Part shown: positions 18,306 to 32,139 of the stretch, piece after piece
Layout of the letters: every line of letters begins with the position of its first letter
Position numbering within the stretch: the stretch's first letter is position 1
Assembly (NCBI GenBank): GCA_033344915.1
Contig: JAWPML010000001.1
Coordinates: forward strand, 3,924,263-3,988,262
Length of the DNA: 64,000 nucleotides
Source of the DNA: Acidimicrobiales bacterium
Lineage (GTDB): Bacteria; Actinomycetota; Acidimicrobiia; Acidimicrobiales; Aldehydirespiratoraceae
Direction: 5' to 3'
Notes under the pieces: model-generated
The model's database searches: none
Seen by the model: the letters and a program-made list of their open reading frames with translations, nothing else
What the model was told of the DNA's origin: nothing
Translations under genes and position numbers: made by a program

Positions 18306-19007
18306 ATGGCGCAGAGCAAGCAGTACAAGGACAACGCCCAGAAGTTCGACCGAGATGCCCTGCACTCGGACGAGGAGGCCATCGGCATCCTCAAGACCTT
18401 CGGGACCAAGAAGTTCGACGAGACCGTGGACATCGTCATCCGCCTCGGGGTCGACCCCCGCAAGGCCGACCAGATGATCCGCTCGACCGTCGCCCTCCCG
18501 GCCGGTACCGGCAAGGACGTGCGCATCGCCGTCTTCGCCCAGGGTGAGGCCGCGCAGGCGGCCCGCGACGCCGGCGCCGACCATGTCGGTGGCGACGATC
18601 TCGCCGCCGAGGTCGAGAAGGGCATGACCGACTTCGACCTCGCGATCGCGACGCCGGACATGATGCCCACGGTCGGCAAGCTCGGTCGCGTGCTCGGTCC
18701 GCGTGGTCTCATGCCGAACCCGAAGACGGGCACCGTCACCCCCGACGTCGCCAAGGCGATCGGCGAGTTCAAGGGCGGCATGGTCGAGTACCGCACCGAC
18801 CGCTTCGCCAACGTGCACGTGCCCATCGGCAAGGCGTCGTTCGACGAGGCCGCGCTGCTGCTCAACCTGCGGGCGCTCATGGGCGAGATCGAACGGGCCC
18901 GCCCCGCTTCCGCGAAGGGCAACTACGTCCGCAAGGTCGTCGTCAGCACCACGATGGGTCCCGGTGTGCGCATCGACCCGGCCCGCATCCAGCTCCAGCC
19001 GGCCTGA
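18306..19007 (+). CDS. rplA: 50S ribosomal protein L1
   Basis: A 233-residue L1 of standard length. GRVLGPRGLMPNPKTGTVT is the family signature. L1 forms the mobile L1 stalk that helps eject the E-site tRNA and in many bacteria represses its own operon. A GAGGGAG ribosome binding site precedes the ATG. The order nusG-rplK-rplA is conserved. Confidence 0.97.
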   Translation: MAQSKQYKDNAQKFDRDALHSDEEAIGILKTFGTKKFDETVDIVIRLGVDPRKADQMIRSTVALPAGTGKDVRIAVFAQGEAAQAARDAGADHVGGDDLAAEVEKGMTDFDLAIATPDMMPTVGKLGRVLGPRGLMPNPKTGTVTPDVAKAIGEFKGGMVEYRTDRFANVHVPIGKASFDEAALLLNLRALMGEIERARPASAKGNYVRKVVVSTTMGPGVRIDPARIQLQPA

Positions 19008-19034
19008 GGATTCCGACCGCCGGGCCTCTAGCCT

Positions 19035-19228
19035 GTCCGACACAACAGATCTTTCGTTCACCGAAGACATCCGGTGCGCTTCGTGGGAAGCACCAATGAG
19101 CCAGCCGGCTCGCCGGACGAGGAGAACCTCCTGAGTCCCACGGTCCTGCCGTGCGATGTCCGGGCGTTCACCGATTCGGTGGGCGCCCGATTTCATTTCA
19201 GCAAGAACGAATCCAGGAGGTGACGAAC
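19035..19228 (+). promoter_or_regulatory. L10 leader with attenuator-like terminator hairpin
   Basis: The 221-bp gap before rplJ holds several inverted repeats. The strongest, 19161-19189, is a 13-bp stem: CGGGCG, two T-G wobbles, then CACCG around an ATT loop, with the matching strand. It is followed by ATTTCATTT, the form of an intrinsic terminator. Upstream structures include AGGAG/CTCCT. This matches the position and logic of the ribosomal L10(L12)4 autoregulatory leader. A TAGCCT hexamer at 19029 may be the -10 element of the operon promoter. AGGAGGTGA lies just before the rplJ ATG. Confidence 0.6.
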
Positions 19229-19987
19229 ATGGGAGACCCGAGACCGGAGAAGGTTGCGGTCGTCGACGAGGTGAAGCAGAAGCTCGCCGAGTCCGACGGC
19301 GCGATGCTGACCGAGTACCGCGGCCTCGATGTGCGAGCCATTGCCGAACTACGGCGGGCCCTGCGCGATGCGGGAGGCGAGTACAAGATCTACAAGAACA
19401 CGCTCGTCCGTCGCGCCGCGCAGGATGCGGGGCTCGAGATCGACGACCTGCTCACCGGCCCGACCGCCATCGCGTTCGTCGGCGAGAAGGCCGACGGGAC
19501 TGCCGGTGACGTGGCGGCCGTGGCGAAGGCCCTCAAGGAGTTCGCCAAGACCAACGACGCGCTGGTGATCAAGGGCGGCGTGCTCGACGAGCAGCTGCTC
19601 AGCCCCGAGGATCTCAAAGCGCTGGCCGAACTGCCCTCGCGCGACGTGCTGCTGGCTCAGCTGGCCGGTGCGTTCCAGGCCCCCATGGCCAAGTTCGCCG
19701 GACTGCTCGCGGCCGTCCCGCGGGACTTCGCCTACGGGCTGCAGGCCCTCATCGAGAAGGGCGGCGGCCCCGACGCTGCCGCCGATGAGACGCCGCCGGA
19801 CGCCGAGGCGTCCACCGAAGAACCTGCCGAGGCCGCCGCGGCCGAGGCACCCGCCGACGTGGAGGAATCCACCGACGCACCCGCAGAGGCCGAGGCCTCT
19901 GCCGATGAATCCGGCGAGGCCGATCAGGCCGAAGCCACCGACAACAACACACCGGCCGACGCGGCCGGCGACAACGAGGAGGCCTGA
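19229..19987 (+). CDS. rplJ: 50S ribosomal protein L10 with acidic C-terminal extension
   Basis: A 252-residue L10. The core (about residues 1-175) contains LTEYRGLDV and [12 protein letters not shown] and anchors L7/L12 dimers on the ribosomal stalk. The last 75 or so residues are an Ala/Glu/Asp/Pro-rich low-complexity tail not present in most L10 proteins of about 170 residues. The ATG at 19229 is supported by an ideal AGGAGGTGA ribosome binding site. It is followed by rplL with a 2-bp gap, and expression is probably controlled by the leader upstream. Confidence 0.95.
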   Translation: MGDPRPEKVAVVDEVKQKLAESDGAMLTEYRGLDVRAIAELRRALRDAGGEYKIYKNTLVRRAAQDAGLEIDDLLTGPTAIAFVGEKADGTAGDVAAVAKALKEFAKTNDALVIKGGVLDEQLLSPEDLKALAELPSRDVLLAQLAGAFQAPMAKFAGLLAAVPRDFAYGLQALIEKGGGPDAAADETPPDAEASTEEPAEAAAAEAPADVEESTDAPAEAEASADESGEADQAEATDNNTPADAAGDNEEA

Positions 19988-19989
19988 TC

Positions 19990-20370
19990 ATGGCAACCAA
20001 GGAAGAGATTCTCGACGCGATCGGCGCCATGAGCGTCCTCGAGCTGAGCGAACTGCTGTCGGACTTCGAGGAGAAGTTCGGCGTCACCGCCGCGGCCCCC
20101 GTGGCCGTTGCCGCTGCCCCCGGTGGCGGCGGTGGTGATGCTGCCCCGGAGGAGGAGAAGGACTCGTTCGACGTCGTTCTCACCGCCGCCGGCGACAAGA
20201 AGATCCAGGTCATCAAGGAGGTGCGCGGTCTGACGTCTCTCGGTCTCAAGGAGGCCAAGGAGCTCGTCGACGGTGCCCCCAAGCCGATCCTGGAAGGCGC
20301 TTCCAAGGAAGACGCGGAGAAGGCCAAGGAGGCCCTCGAGGCCGCCGGCGGCTCCGTCGAACTCCAGTAG
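19990..20370 (+). CDS. rplL: 50S ribosomal protein L7/L12
   Basis: A 126-residue L7/L12: the N-terminal dimerization helix ([20 protein letters not shown]), a hinge rich in Ala, Gly and Pro, and a C-terminal domain with [20 protein letters not shown] that recruits elongation factors. Immediately follows rplJ. A strong hairpin after the stop suggests this is the end of the rplJL transcript. Confidence 0.97.
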   Translation: MATKEEILDAIGAMSVLELSELLSDFEEKFGVTAAAPVAVAAAPGGGGGDAAPEEEKDSFDVVLTAAGDKKIQVIKEVRGLTSLGLKEAKELVDGAPKPILEGASKEDAEKAKEALEAAGGSVELQ

Positions 20371-20401
20371 CGCGCGGCGCTCCGGCGCCTCGAAAGACCA
20401 C

Positions 20402-20433
20402 GAACCGCACCGACCACCGGGTCGGTGCGGTTC
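20402..20433 (+). terminator. Strong hairpin terminator after rplL
   Basis: A perfect 13-bp stem, GAACCGCACCGAC with GTCGGTGCGGTTC, and a 6-base loop, located 31 bp after the rplL stop. There is no long T tract, as is common in high-GC genomes. It separates rplJL from the phosphatase gene. Confidence 0.7.
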
Positions 20434-20471
20434 CGCGTTCCGCGACGAACGTCGTCCGTTAGGGTGCGCCC

Positions 20472-21458
20472 GTGGCCGACCCGCTCTCCCATGTCAACGT
20501 GCTCGCCGCCGACGATCGGTTGATCGTGACCTGGCGGGGCGGTGGTCCGGAGTTGTCGGTCTTCCTGTCCGACTCGCCCGACGACGCCGGCACCGACGTC
20601 CGAGCCCCCGACGCGCCGGGTCGGGCGGTGCTGCCCCGCGCCCCGCATCCGCAGTACGTGCACCTCTTCAGCCCCGACGACGGTTTCGTCGTCGCCGCGT
20701 CGCGACGCATCGAGCTGGAGGGCCCGGACAACTTCCGCGACATCGGTGGCTATCCCACGGTCGACGGCCGGTGGACCCGCTGGGGCCGCGTGTTCCGCAG
20801 CGACGGTCTGCACGGATTGACCGCCACGGATCACGGTGTCCTCGAACGCCTCGGGATCACGACGGTCTTCGACCTCCGTTCCGACGCCGAGGTCGAGCAC
20901 GCCCCCGATCGACTTCCCGATCATGTCGACCATGTGCACATGCCCATGTCGAGCGATGTCGCCCAGCAGCGGTCGATGCTCGAGCGGATCGTCGACGGTG
21001 ATCTGACGAAGTTCGACGAGGACGACATGGCTGCGGGCTACCTGCGCATGCTCGAGGGGTTCCCCGACTACATCGCGGCGATGGTGGCCGCGGTCGCGGA
21101 CGGTCGGCCGATCCTCTTCCACTGCACCGCGGGCAAGGACCGCACCGGGATCACGGCGATGACCATGCTCGGTCTCGCCGGTGTGGCCGAGCCCTACATC
21201 CTCGACGACTACGAGATCTCCGCCCACTATCGGGCCCAGTCGTCGGAGGGCACGTCGTGGTTCGCCGACCAGATCCGACAGGCCGGCCTGGACCCGGACG
21301 ACTTCCACGCCATGTGGGGCTCGCCCCGTCCGGCCATGCGCAAGACCCTCGACGGGCTGCGCGAGAAGTGGGGCGATCACGCGGCGTACGTGCGCAGTAT
21401 CGGCGTGGACGAGGACGTCGCCGCCCGGGCCCGGGCCGCTCTGCGCAGCGGTGAATGA
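20472..21458 (+). CDS. Tyrosine-protein phosphatase (PF13350 type)
   Basis: A 328-residue protein with a P-loop phosphatase signature HCTAGKDRTG (catalytic C218, R224) and the typical NFRDIGGYPT and RSDGLHGLT segments of the actinobacterial tyrosine/lipid phosphatase family (PtpB-like). About 80 N-terminal residues form an extra beta-rich part. It likely removes phosphate from tyrosine, or from phosphoinositide-like substrates. It is placed between rplL and rpoB, an unusual site, with a terminator before it and rpoB promoters after it, so it is probably an independent unit. GTG start. Confidence 0.85.
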   Translation: MADPLSHVNVLAADDRLIVTWRGGGPELSVFLSDSPDDAGTDVRAPDAPGRAVLPRAPHPQYVHLFSPDDGFVVAASRRIELEGPDNFRDIGGYPTVDGRWTRWGRVFRSDGLHGLTATDHGVLERLGITTVFDLRSDAEVEHAPDRLPDHVDHVHMPMSSDVAQQRSMLERIVDGDLTKFDEDDMAAGYLRMLEGFPDYIAAMVAAVADGRPILFHCTAGKDRTGITAMTMLGLAGVAEPYILDDYEISAHYRAQSSEGTSWFADQIRQAGLDPDDFHAMWGSPRPAMRKTLDGLREKWGDHAAYVRSIGVDEDVAARARAALRSGE

Positions 21459-21514
21459 GCGGACGCGACCCGGCCGAACCAGATCACAGTCGGGTTACGT
21501 CCGCGCCGGGTTCC

Positions 21515-21543
21515 TTGACCTCGCGGCCGCCGTCCTTTACCGT
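21515..21543 (+). promoter_or_regulatory. Candidate sigma-70 promoter P1 for rpoBC
   Basis: TTGACC, 17-base spacer, TACCGT: a good -35 and an acceptable -10. It lies in the 304-bp gene-free stretch between the phosphatase and rpoB, which otherwise holds only P2 and the leader. Predicted start point near 21550, giving a leader of about 210 bases. Confidence 0.6.
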
Positions 21544-21625
21544 TCGCGGACAAATCCGCCCGGCTCGACCGGCCCGGATCGTGCACCGCCCGAACAGGCC
21601 GGTGCCGCTTCTGGTTGCCCGAAAG

Positions 21626-21654
21626 TTGCTGGAGTAGCGCGGAACCACTAGCGT
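21626..21654 (+). promoter_or_regulatory. Candidate second promoter P2 for rpoBC
   Basis: TTGCTG, 17-base spacer, TAGCGT, with a start point near 21661. Weaker than P1. Tandem promoters before rpoB are common in actinobacteria. Confidence 0.45.
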
Positions 21655-21762
21655 GCAAGGCAACGTGGTCGTCCTCGCGCCTGTGCCGAATCCCTGGATC
21701 TCGGTTCTCCGCGCCCGGACGACCAGTTGTCGTCCTCTTCCACGGCCAATTTTGGAGCCAAG

Positions 21763-24700
21763 GTGACTACACGCGCCGCTCATCGCGAACGCTATTCGTT
21801 CGGCAACCTCCCCGAGGTTCTCGAACTGCCCGATCTCATCGCTGTCCAGCGTGAGTCCTTCACATGGTTGCTCGACGAGGGTCTGGCTCAGACCTTCCGC
21901 GACATCAGCCCGATCAAGGACTTCACCGAGACGCTCCAGCTCGAGCTGGAGTTCGATCCCGACGACGAGGACCTGCGTCCGCCGCCGAAGTTCACGGTGG
22001 AGGAGTGCAAGGAAAAGGACATGACCTACAGCGCGCCGATCTTCGTGCGCGCTCGCTTCATGAACGCCAACACCGGCGAGATCAAGGAGCAGACGGTCTT
22101 CATGGGTGACTTCCCCATGATGACCGACAAGGGCACCTTCATCATCAACGGTACCGAGCGGGTCGTCGTGTCCCAGCTCGTGCGTTCGCCGGGTGTCATC
22201 TTCCAGCCGGGTGAGCGGTTCCGTCTGCGGAACCTGAGCAAGCACCAGCTCGTCACGGGCACCGTCCACCCGTACCGCGGTGAGTGGATCGAGTTCGACG
22301 TCGAGCAGAAGCCGGGCAAGGACGTCACCGCCGGCGCCCGCGTCGCCCGCAAGCGTCGGATCTCGCTGTTCACGCTCCTGCGCGCCCTCGGCTACGACGA
22401 GGAGAACGAGCCGGGCTTCCTCGACAAGTTCGTCGACTACTTCGACTTCCTCGAGGGTCAGTGGGAGAAGGACAAGGAGATCGCCCCGACCCAGGAAGAG
22501 GCGCTCCTCGAGATCTACAAGCGGGCCCGTCCGGGTGAGCCGCCCACGGTCGAGTCCGCCCGTGCCTACTTCCGCAACGCCTTCTTCGAGCCGCGGCGTT
22601 ACGACCTCAGCCGGGTCGGTCGCTACAAGCTCAACCGCAAGCTCGGTCCCGAACTCGACTTTCTCCAGAAGCAGTTCAAGCTCGATCTCGAGCGTCCCGA
22701 CGAGGACCAGTCGGTGCTGGCCCAGGCCGAGATGCTGGCCGCCACCACCTACCTGCTCAACCTCGCCAAGGGCGAGCCGGGCTATCGCCTCGACGACCAG
22801 GACCACTTCGCCAACCGCCGCATCCGCAGCGTCGGCGAGCTGATCCAGAACCAGGTCCGCATCGGTCTCAGCCGCATGGAGCGGGTCGTGCGCGAGCGCA
22901 TGACCACCCAGGACGTCGAGGCCATCACCCCGCAGACGCTGATCAACATCCGTCCCGTGGTCGCCGCGATCAAGGAGTTCTTCGGAACCTCCCAGCTGTC
23001 GCAGTTCATGGACCAGGTCAACCCCCTGTCGGGTCTCACCCACCGTCGTCGTCTCTCGGCGCTCGGCCCGGGTGGTCTGTCCCGTGAGCGGGCCGGCTTC
23101 GAGGTGCGAGACGTTCACTTCTCGCACTACGGCCGCATGTGCCCGATCGAGACCCCGGAGGGTCCGAACATCGGTCTGATCGGTGGCCTGGCGTCCTTCG
23201 CCCGGGTCAACCCGTTCGGCTTCATCGAGACGCCCTACCGCGTGGTCAAGAAGGGTCGCGTCACCGACGAGATCGTCTACCTGACCGCCGACGAGGAAGA
23301 GGACTACGTCGTCGCCCAGGCCAACGCGCCGATCGACGCCAAGGGCAACTTCCTCAACGACCGGGTGCTGGTGCGCCGGTCGCCGCAGGCTGCGTCGCTG
23401 CAGGACCTTCGCCTCCAGCTCGAACAGGAAGTGTTCTTCGGTGCCACCACCGAGATCTCCTCGGTGCCGCCGGAGGAAGTCCAGATGATGGACGTCTCGC
23501 CGAAGCAGATCATCTCGGTCGCCACGGCGCTGATCCCCTTCCTCGAGCACGATGACGCCAACCGTGCGCTCATGGGCGCCAACATGCAGCGCCAGGCCGT
23601 GCCGCTGGTGCGAGCCGAGGCTCCCTACATCGGCACCGGCATCGAGGGCCGCTGCGCCACCGACGCCGCCGACATGGTGCTCGCCGAGGAGGACGGCACC
23701 GTCGTCGAACTCGACGGCGACCACATGGTCCTCGACTACAAGAACAAGGGTCAGACCACGATCCGGCTCAAGCGCTTCGAGCGGTCGAACCAGGACTCCT
23801 GCATCTCCCAGAAGCCCCGCGTGGCCGAGGGCGACAAGGTCAAGAAGGGCCAGCTCCTCGCCGACGGTCCGTCCACGGACAACGGCGAGCTGGCGCTCGG
23901 CAAGAACCTGCTCGTCGCCTTCATGCCGTGGGAGGGCTACAACTTCGAGGACGCGATCATCCTCTCGGAGCGGCTCGTGAAGGACGACGTGCTCACGTCG
24001 GTCCACATCCACGAGCACGAGATCGATGCCCGTGACACGAAGCTCGGCCCGGAGGAGATCACCCGGGACATCCCGAACCTGAGCGAGGAGATCCTCGCCG
24101 ACCTCGACGAGCGCGGCATCATCCGCGTCGGCGCCGAAGTCGGCCCGGGCGACGTCCTCGTCGGCAAGGTCACGCCCAAGGGCGAGACCGAGCTCACGCC
24201 GGAGGAGCGCCTCCTGCGGGCGATCTTCGGGGAGAAGGCCCGTGAGGTGCGCGACACGTCGCTGAAGGTCCCCCACGGCGAGACCGGCAAGGTCATCGAC
24301 GTCAAGGTCTTCAATCGCGACGACGCCCACGAGCTGCCCCCCGGGGTCAACCAGCTCGTGCGGGTCTACGTCGCCCAGAAGCGCAAGATCAGCGTCGGTG
24401 ACAAGCTCGCCGGCCGCCACGGCAACAAGGGCGTCATCTCCAAGATCCTCCCGATCGAGGACATGCCGTTCAACGCCGACGGCCAGCAGGTCGACATCAT
24501 CCTCAACCCGCTCGGCGTTCCGTCCCGCATGAACGTGGGCCAGGTGCTCGAGGCGCACCTCGGCTACGCGGCGCGCTGGGGCTGGGACATCGATGGTGAG
24601 AAGGTCGGCGACGAGCCGGTCCGGGGCACCGAGCGCAAGACGCGTCCGACCACGAAGCCGTCCACGTTCATCGCCACGCCGGTGTTCGACGGCGCCAAGT

Positions 24701-25353
24701 GGGACGAGCAGGAGCTCGCCGGTGACAAGCCCGTCATCGTCGACATCCTGAAGAACCTCAACGCGGAGAGCCACGACGGTGAGACCCGCCTGATCGGTAC
24801 CGACGGCAAGCAGATGCTCTTCAACGGGCGCACCGGTGAGCCGTACGACAACCCGATCATGACGGGCTACGTCTACATCCTGAAGTTGGCCCACCTCGTG
24901 GACGACAAGATCCACGCCCGTTCGACCGGTCCGTACTCCATGATCACCCAGCAGCCGCTCGGCGGTAAGGCCCAGTTCGGTGGCCAGCGCTTCGGTGAGA
25001 TGGAGGTGTGGGCCCTCGAGGCGTACGGCGCGGCCTACTGCCTGCAGGAGCTGCTCACGATCAAGTCCGACGACGTGCTCGGCCGGGTGAAGGTCTACGA
25101 GGCCATCGTCAAGGGCGAGAACATCCCGGAGCCGGGCATCCCCGAGTCCTTCAAGGTGCTCATCAAGGAAATGCAGGCGTTGTGCATCAACGTCGAGGTG
25201 CTCTCCAAGGACGGTCAGGAGATCGAGATGCGTGAACTCGACGAGGAGACCTTCCGCACGGTCGAGGAGCTGGGGATCGATCTCCAGCGCCCCGAGCGTG
25301 GATCAGATGAAGAAGACGCTGCCCGTGCCGCCGCTCGTGCGGCCCGCGGCTGA
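21763..25353 (+). CDS. rpoB: DNA-directed RNA polymerase subunit beta
   Basis: A 1196-residue beta subunit, full length. The GTG at 21763 is chosen because GGAG lies 5 bases upstream. A TTG at 21727 would add 12 residues and cannot be excluded. The rifampicin region reads [20 protein letters not shown], with valine where E. coli has N518. HFSHYGRMC has phenylalanine where E. coli has P564. Together with beta-prime it forms the polymerase active-site cleft. rpoC follows after 26 bp. Confidence 0.97.
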   Translation: MTTRAAHRERYSFGNLPEVLELPDLIAVQRESFTWLLDEGLAQTFRDISPIKDFTETLQLELEFDPDDEDLRPPPKFTVEECKEKDMTYSAPIFVRARFMNANTGEIKEQTVFMGDFPMMTDKGTFIINGTERVVVSQLVRSPGVIFQPGERFRLRNLSKHQLVTGTVHPYRGEWIEFDVEQKPGKDVTAGARVARKRRISLFTLLRALGYDEENEPGFLDKFVDYFDFLEGQWEKDKEIAPTQEEALLEIYKRARPGEPPTVESARAYFRNAFFEPRRYDLSRVGRYKLNRKLGPELDFLQKQFKLDLERPDEDQSVLAQAEMLAATTYLLNLAKGEPGYRLDDQDHFANRRIRSVGELIQNQVRIGLSRMERVVRERMTTQDVEAITPQTLINIRPVVAAIKEFFGTSQLSQFMDQVNPLSGLTHRRRLSALGPGGLSRERAGFEVRDVHFSHYGRMCPIETPEGPNIGLIGGLASFARVNPFGFIETPYRVVKKGRVTDEIVYLTADEEEDYVVAQANAPIDAKGNFLNDRVLVRRSPQAASLQDLRLQLEQEVFFGATTEISSVPPEEVQMMDVSPKQIISVATALIPFLEHDDANRALMGANMQRQAVPLVRAEAPYIGTGIEGRCATDAADMVLAEEDGTVVELDGDHMVLDYKNKGQTTIRLKRFERSNQDSCISQKPRVAEGDKVKKGQLLADGPSTDNGELALGKNLLVAFMPWEGYNFEDAIILSERLVKDDVLTSVHIHEHEIDARDTKLGPEEITRDIPNLSEEILADLDERGIIRVGAEVGPGDVLVGKVTPKGETELTPEERLLRAIFGEKAREVRDTSLKVPHGETGKVIDVKVFNRDDAHELPPGVNQLVRVYVAQKRKISVGDKLAGRHGNKGVISKILPIEDMPFNADGQQVDIILNPLGVPSRMNVGQVLEAHLGYAARWGWDIDGEKVGDEPVRGTERKTRPTTKPSTFIATPVFDGAKWDEQELAGDKPVIVDILKNLNAESHDGETRLIGTDGKQMLFNGRTGEPYDNPIMTGYVYILKLAHLVDDKIHARSTGPYSMITQQPLGGKAQFGGQRFGEMEVWALEAYGAAYCLQELLTIKSDDVLGRVKVYEAIVKGENIPEPGIPESFKVLIKEMQALCINVEVLSKDGQEIEMRELDEETFRTVEELGIDLQRPERGSDEEDAARAAARAARG

Positions 25354-25379
25354 GACCGGGAACGGACTGAGGGAACAAC

Positions 25380-29300
<3,921 letters not shown>

Positions 29301-29317
29301 TCCGGCCCCAACCCTGC

Positions 29318-29364
29318 AACTGGCGTGTGCATCACCCGAAAACCGGGTGATGCACACGCCAGTT
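29318..29364. terminator. Perfect 21-bp hairpin terminator between rpoC and the convergent SDR gene
   Basis: The arms 29318-29338 and 29344-29364 are exact reverse complements with a 5-base loop (AAAAC). T-rich bases follow on the plus side (GGTTTTGG). It sits between the convergent rpoC and SDR stops and could stop transcription from both sides. Confidence 0.85.
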
Positions 29365-29383
29365 CGTGGTTTTGGGGTGGGGC

Positions 29384-30226
29384 TCAGTCGGCGCCGCGGT
29401 CGTGGAGCGGTCCGTCGGGCAGGGATCCATCGATGTCGGTGAAGTTGTAGGCGTCGGCGAGGTCACGTGACGTGAGCGCCTGACCGGTCCAGCGGGCGAC
29501 ATCGGGGTCGGCGGCGAGATGGGCTGCCGCTCGACCGGTGAAGCGGAACGACTCCGCCGTGGAGGTGTCGAGCGACGCGGGGAGCATGCCGGCCCGTTCC
29601 GCGAGTTCGATCCGTTCGTTCTTCACGAATCCGGGCCACAGTGAGACGACCGTGACGCCGTGGGGGCCGAGTTCGTGGGCGGTGTCACGGGTGATGCGGT
29701 CGAGCGCGCACTTGCCCACGCCGTACACGACATGCCACGCGTACTCGGTCGCGCCGGACGAGCTGATGTTGACGATCGTGCCGGAGCCGGCCGGCACCAT
29801 GAACCGCTTCGCGGCCATCGCGCTCGCCACATAGGCCGAGCGGGTGCCGACGTCGATCATGTCGTCCCAGTCGGACAGCGGCACCTCCCAGAACGGCTTG
29901 CCGGAGGTGAGGTCCGGGGTGACGATGAACGCGTTGTTGACGAGGACGTCCAGGCGGCCGTGGTCCGACTCGATCCGATCGAAGACCGCCGCGACCGCGT
30001 CGTCGTCACGATGGTCGCAGACGAGGCCGACGGCATCGCCGCCCGCCTCGATGACCTCGGCGGCGGTCGCGCCGACGGTGCCCGGCAACGGGTTGTCGGC
30101 CTCCGTGGCCGACCGACCGGTGAGGTACACGGTCGCGCCCGCGGCGCCGAGCTCGATCGCGCACCCACGACCGATGCTGCGGCTCCCGCCCGTCACCAGC
30201 GCGACCTTTCCGTCGAGTGCGCCCAT
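29384..30226 (-). CDS. Short-chain dehydrogenase/reductase
   Basis: A 280-residue classical SDR: cofactor motif TGGSRSIG (12-19), NNA (97-99), catalytic serine near 155-157, and Y168/K172 in YGVGK. It should oxidise or reduce a hydroxyl/keto group with NAD(H) or NADP(H). It is the last gene of a minus-strand group starting with the VOC protein; its ATG lies one base after the esterase stop. The substrate is unknown, though the esterase neighbour hints at a shared degradative route. Confidence 0.85.
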   Translation of the reverse strand: MGALDGKVALVTGGSRSIGRGCAIELGAAGATVYLTGRSATEADNPLPGTVGATAAEVIEAGGDAVGLVCDHRDDDAVAAVFDRIESDHGRLDVLVNNAFIVTPDLTSGKPFWEVPLSDWDDMIDVGTRSAYVASAMAAKRFMVPAGSGTIVNISSSGATEYAWHVVYGVGKCALDRITRDTAHELGPHGVTVVSLWPGFVKNERIELAERAGMLPASLDTSTAESFRFTGRAAAHLAADPDVARWTGQALTSRDLADAYNFTDIDGSLPDGPLHDRGAD

Positions 30227-30227
30227 G

Positions 30228-31673
30228 TCAGTCCTCCCCGAGCCACGCCCGGCGGCGTTCGGCATCCGGATCGTCGTCGATCGTGATCTCGCGCCCGAGC
30301 CGGATCGTGGGTCGGGAGATCGTGTCGTGGGCCGGCCAGTCGCCGATCGGCGCGCACGCCGGTGTCCCGCGGTGGCAGAAGGCGGCCCATGCCTCCCGCA
30401 TGGCTGCGGACAGCCGGTCGGCCGCGTCGTCGCCGGCGACGAACGCCCGCCAACCCTGCGCGTCGAGGGTTCCGAAATGGAACGGCAGGTCGACGGCGTG
30501 GGCGGCACCGATGGTCGGCGCCTGCCAGTCGAACCGGTAGCGCCAGACGGAATGGCCGGCGGCCACATGGGCGTCGGCGAGCACGACGGCCGGGAGATGC
30601 AGCTCGGTGTCGGCGATGGCCTCGACGAGATCTCCGGCGGCGGCCAGGCCCGCTCGGACCTGCTCGTCCGCGGGGGGCGAGCCGGTGACCGCGGCGACCT
30701 TCGGTGCGAGCCAGGCGGCGGCGAACTCGTCCGGGAGGTCCGGCACCGCGTCGCGGAACAACTCCATCTCCTGACTCGTGGTCCCGATCACGACCGGCAC
30801 CGGCGCGAGCCGACCCTGGCGGGCGGCGTCGAGCGGTGAACGGGGGAGGATGTCGCCGTCGACCCACGGATGGAACGGCATCATGCCGACGGTGGCGAGG
30901 AGATCCGCGTCGGCGCGGGTCTGCACATCCAGGAGGTCATCGGCATCGAGCGCGCGCAACGCATCGACCGAGTCGGTACCTGCCGCGGCGAGCACCGCGT
31001 CGGCCACGACCCCCGCGGCGTCCGACGTGAGTGTGGCGCCGGGCGCGCCGCTGGCGATGATCGCGCCGCTTACCAGGTCTTCGATCCCCGGCACGGCGAG
31101 CAGGTGGGCGACGGCTCCCGCGCCGGCGGATTCGCCCATGACGACCACCCGGCTCGGGTCGCCTCCGAAGGCGGCGATCTCGTCGCGGATCCAGGTCAGC
31201 GCGGCGATCAGATCGCGGAGCCCGAGGTTGCTGGGCACGCCGTCGGCGGCGAGGAAGCCGCACATGCCGAGTCGGTAGTTGAGGGCCACCGTGACGAGAT
31301 CGCCCTCGGCTGCGAGCCGACTGCCGTCGTAGGTCGCCAGCGCGTTGCCGCCGATCTTGAACGACCCGCCGGGAATCCAGACGAGGACCGGCCGCGATCC
31401 GTGCAGACCCGGCGTGCGGATCTCGGCGCTGAGGCAGTCCTCGCCGATGTCGGCGACGGCCATCCCGGGTACCGGCGCGTCGTCCGGGACGACCTGTAGC
31501 GGCGCCGGGCCGGGCGCGTCGGCGGACCGGACGCCCGGCCAGGCCGGAACCGGCTCGGGGAGGCCGAAACGCTCCGCTCGGGCATACGCCACGCCGCGGA
31601 ACGCAAGGACGTCGCCGGGGAGGCCGCGGAGGCACCCACCGGACACGGTGGTCTGTTGTTCCCGGCGTTTCAC
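30228..31673 (-). CDS. Carboxylesterase/lipase, type B (alpha/beta hydrolase)
   Basis: A 481-residue type-B carboxylesterase with the oxyanion-hole segment PGGSF (101-105), nucleophile elbow GESAG (S182) and a histidine in the late AVDLPFHFG region. No signal peptide is seen, so it is likely intracellular. The GTG at 31673 is chosen because it overlaps the stop of the VOC gene (GTGA) and fits the usual N-terminus. The frame is open further upstream within the VOC gene. It cleaves carboxylic esters; the natural substrate is unknown. Confidence 0.85.
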   Translation of the reverse strand: MKRREQQTTVSGGCLRGLPGDVLAFRGVAYARAERFGLPEPVPAWPGVRSADAPGPAPLQVVPDDAPVPGMAVADIGEDCLSAEIRTPGLHGSRPVLVWIPGGSFKIGGNALATYDGSRLAAEGDLVTVALNYRLGMCGFLAADGVPSNLGLRDLIAALTWIRDEIAAFGGDPSRVVVMGESAGAGAVAHLLAVPGIEDLVSGAIIASGAPGATLTSDAAGVVADAVLAAAGTDSVDALRALDADDLLDVQTRADADLLATVGMMPFHPWVDGDILPRSPLDAARQGRLAPVPVVIGTTSQEMELFRDAVPDLPDEFAAAWLAPKVAAVTGSPPADEQVRAGLAAAGDLVEAIADTELHLPAVVLADAHVAAGHSVWRYRFDWQAPTIGAAHAVDLPFHFGTLDAQGWRAFVAGDDAADRLSAAMREAWAAFCHRGTPACAPIGDWPAHDTISRPTIRLGREITIDDDPDAERRRAWLGED

Positions 31674-32122
31674 GTGAACGTCCAGTGGTCCGGTTGGGGT
31701 TCGCCGCCGCGCTCGAAGCACTGGATGTCGAACCAGATCGGGAGCAGGAACCGCACGTAGAACGCGTGGGTCACATGGTCGCCGTTGACCAGGTCGTCGT
31801 ATTCCTTGATCTGCACGCGATCGTCCGCCGCTCGGCGTGCCTTGGCCTTCGCCAGCAGGGCATCGACCTCGGCGCGGGTGTCACACAAGAGCCCCAGATG
31901 GTCGTAGCCGGGGGAATCGATGTGAACGCGCTGTTCTGTCACGAGGATGAACTGGCTCGTGGCGTCGTCGGTGCGGAGCAGCAACCCGCTCTGGCCGAGG
32001 ATCGGGATGTCGCTCGCCGTCCAACCCAGCAGGTCGCCGTAGAACTCCCGTATCTCGTCGCGCGTTTCCGTGAGCCTTCCCGGTGGGAGCGTCAGCTCCA
32101 TGTGGTTGAACCGCAGTGGCAT
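31670..32122 (-). CDS. VOC (glyoxalase/dioxygenase) superfamily protein
   Basis: A 150-residue protein with the paired beta-alpha-beta pattern of the vicinal oxygen chelate superfamily: RFNHMELTL at the start, FYGDLLGW, a central DHLGLLCD and a late FYVRFLLPIWFDIQCFE. Candidate metal ligands are the histidines in NHMEL and YDHLG and a C-terminal acidic residue. It may bind a small aromatic or CoA-linked ligand. It is first in a coupled set with the esterase and SDR. Confidence 0.65.
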   Translation of the reverse strand: MPLRFNHMELTLPPGRLTETRDEIREFYGDLLGWTASDIPILGQSGLLLRTDDATSQFILVTEQRVHIDSPGYDHLGLLCDTRAEVDALLAKAKARRAADDRVQIKEYDDLVNGDHVTHAFYVRFLLPIWFDIQCFERGGEPQPDHWTFT

Positions 32123-32139
32123 GGGGTCGACCCTCTCGG

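Noticed and set aside
21484-24915. Very long open frame (over 1100 codons) on the minus strand opposite rpoB
   Set aside because: It is a shadow of the strong codon bias of rpoB in a high-GC genome; its translation is low in domain character and lies entirely opposite a universally conserved gene.
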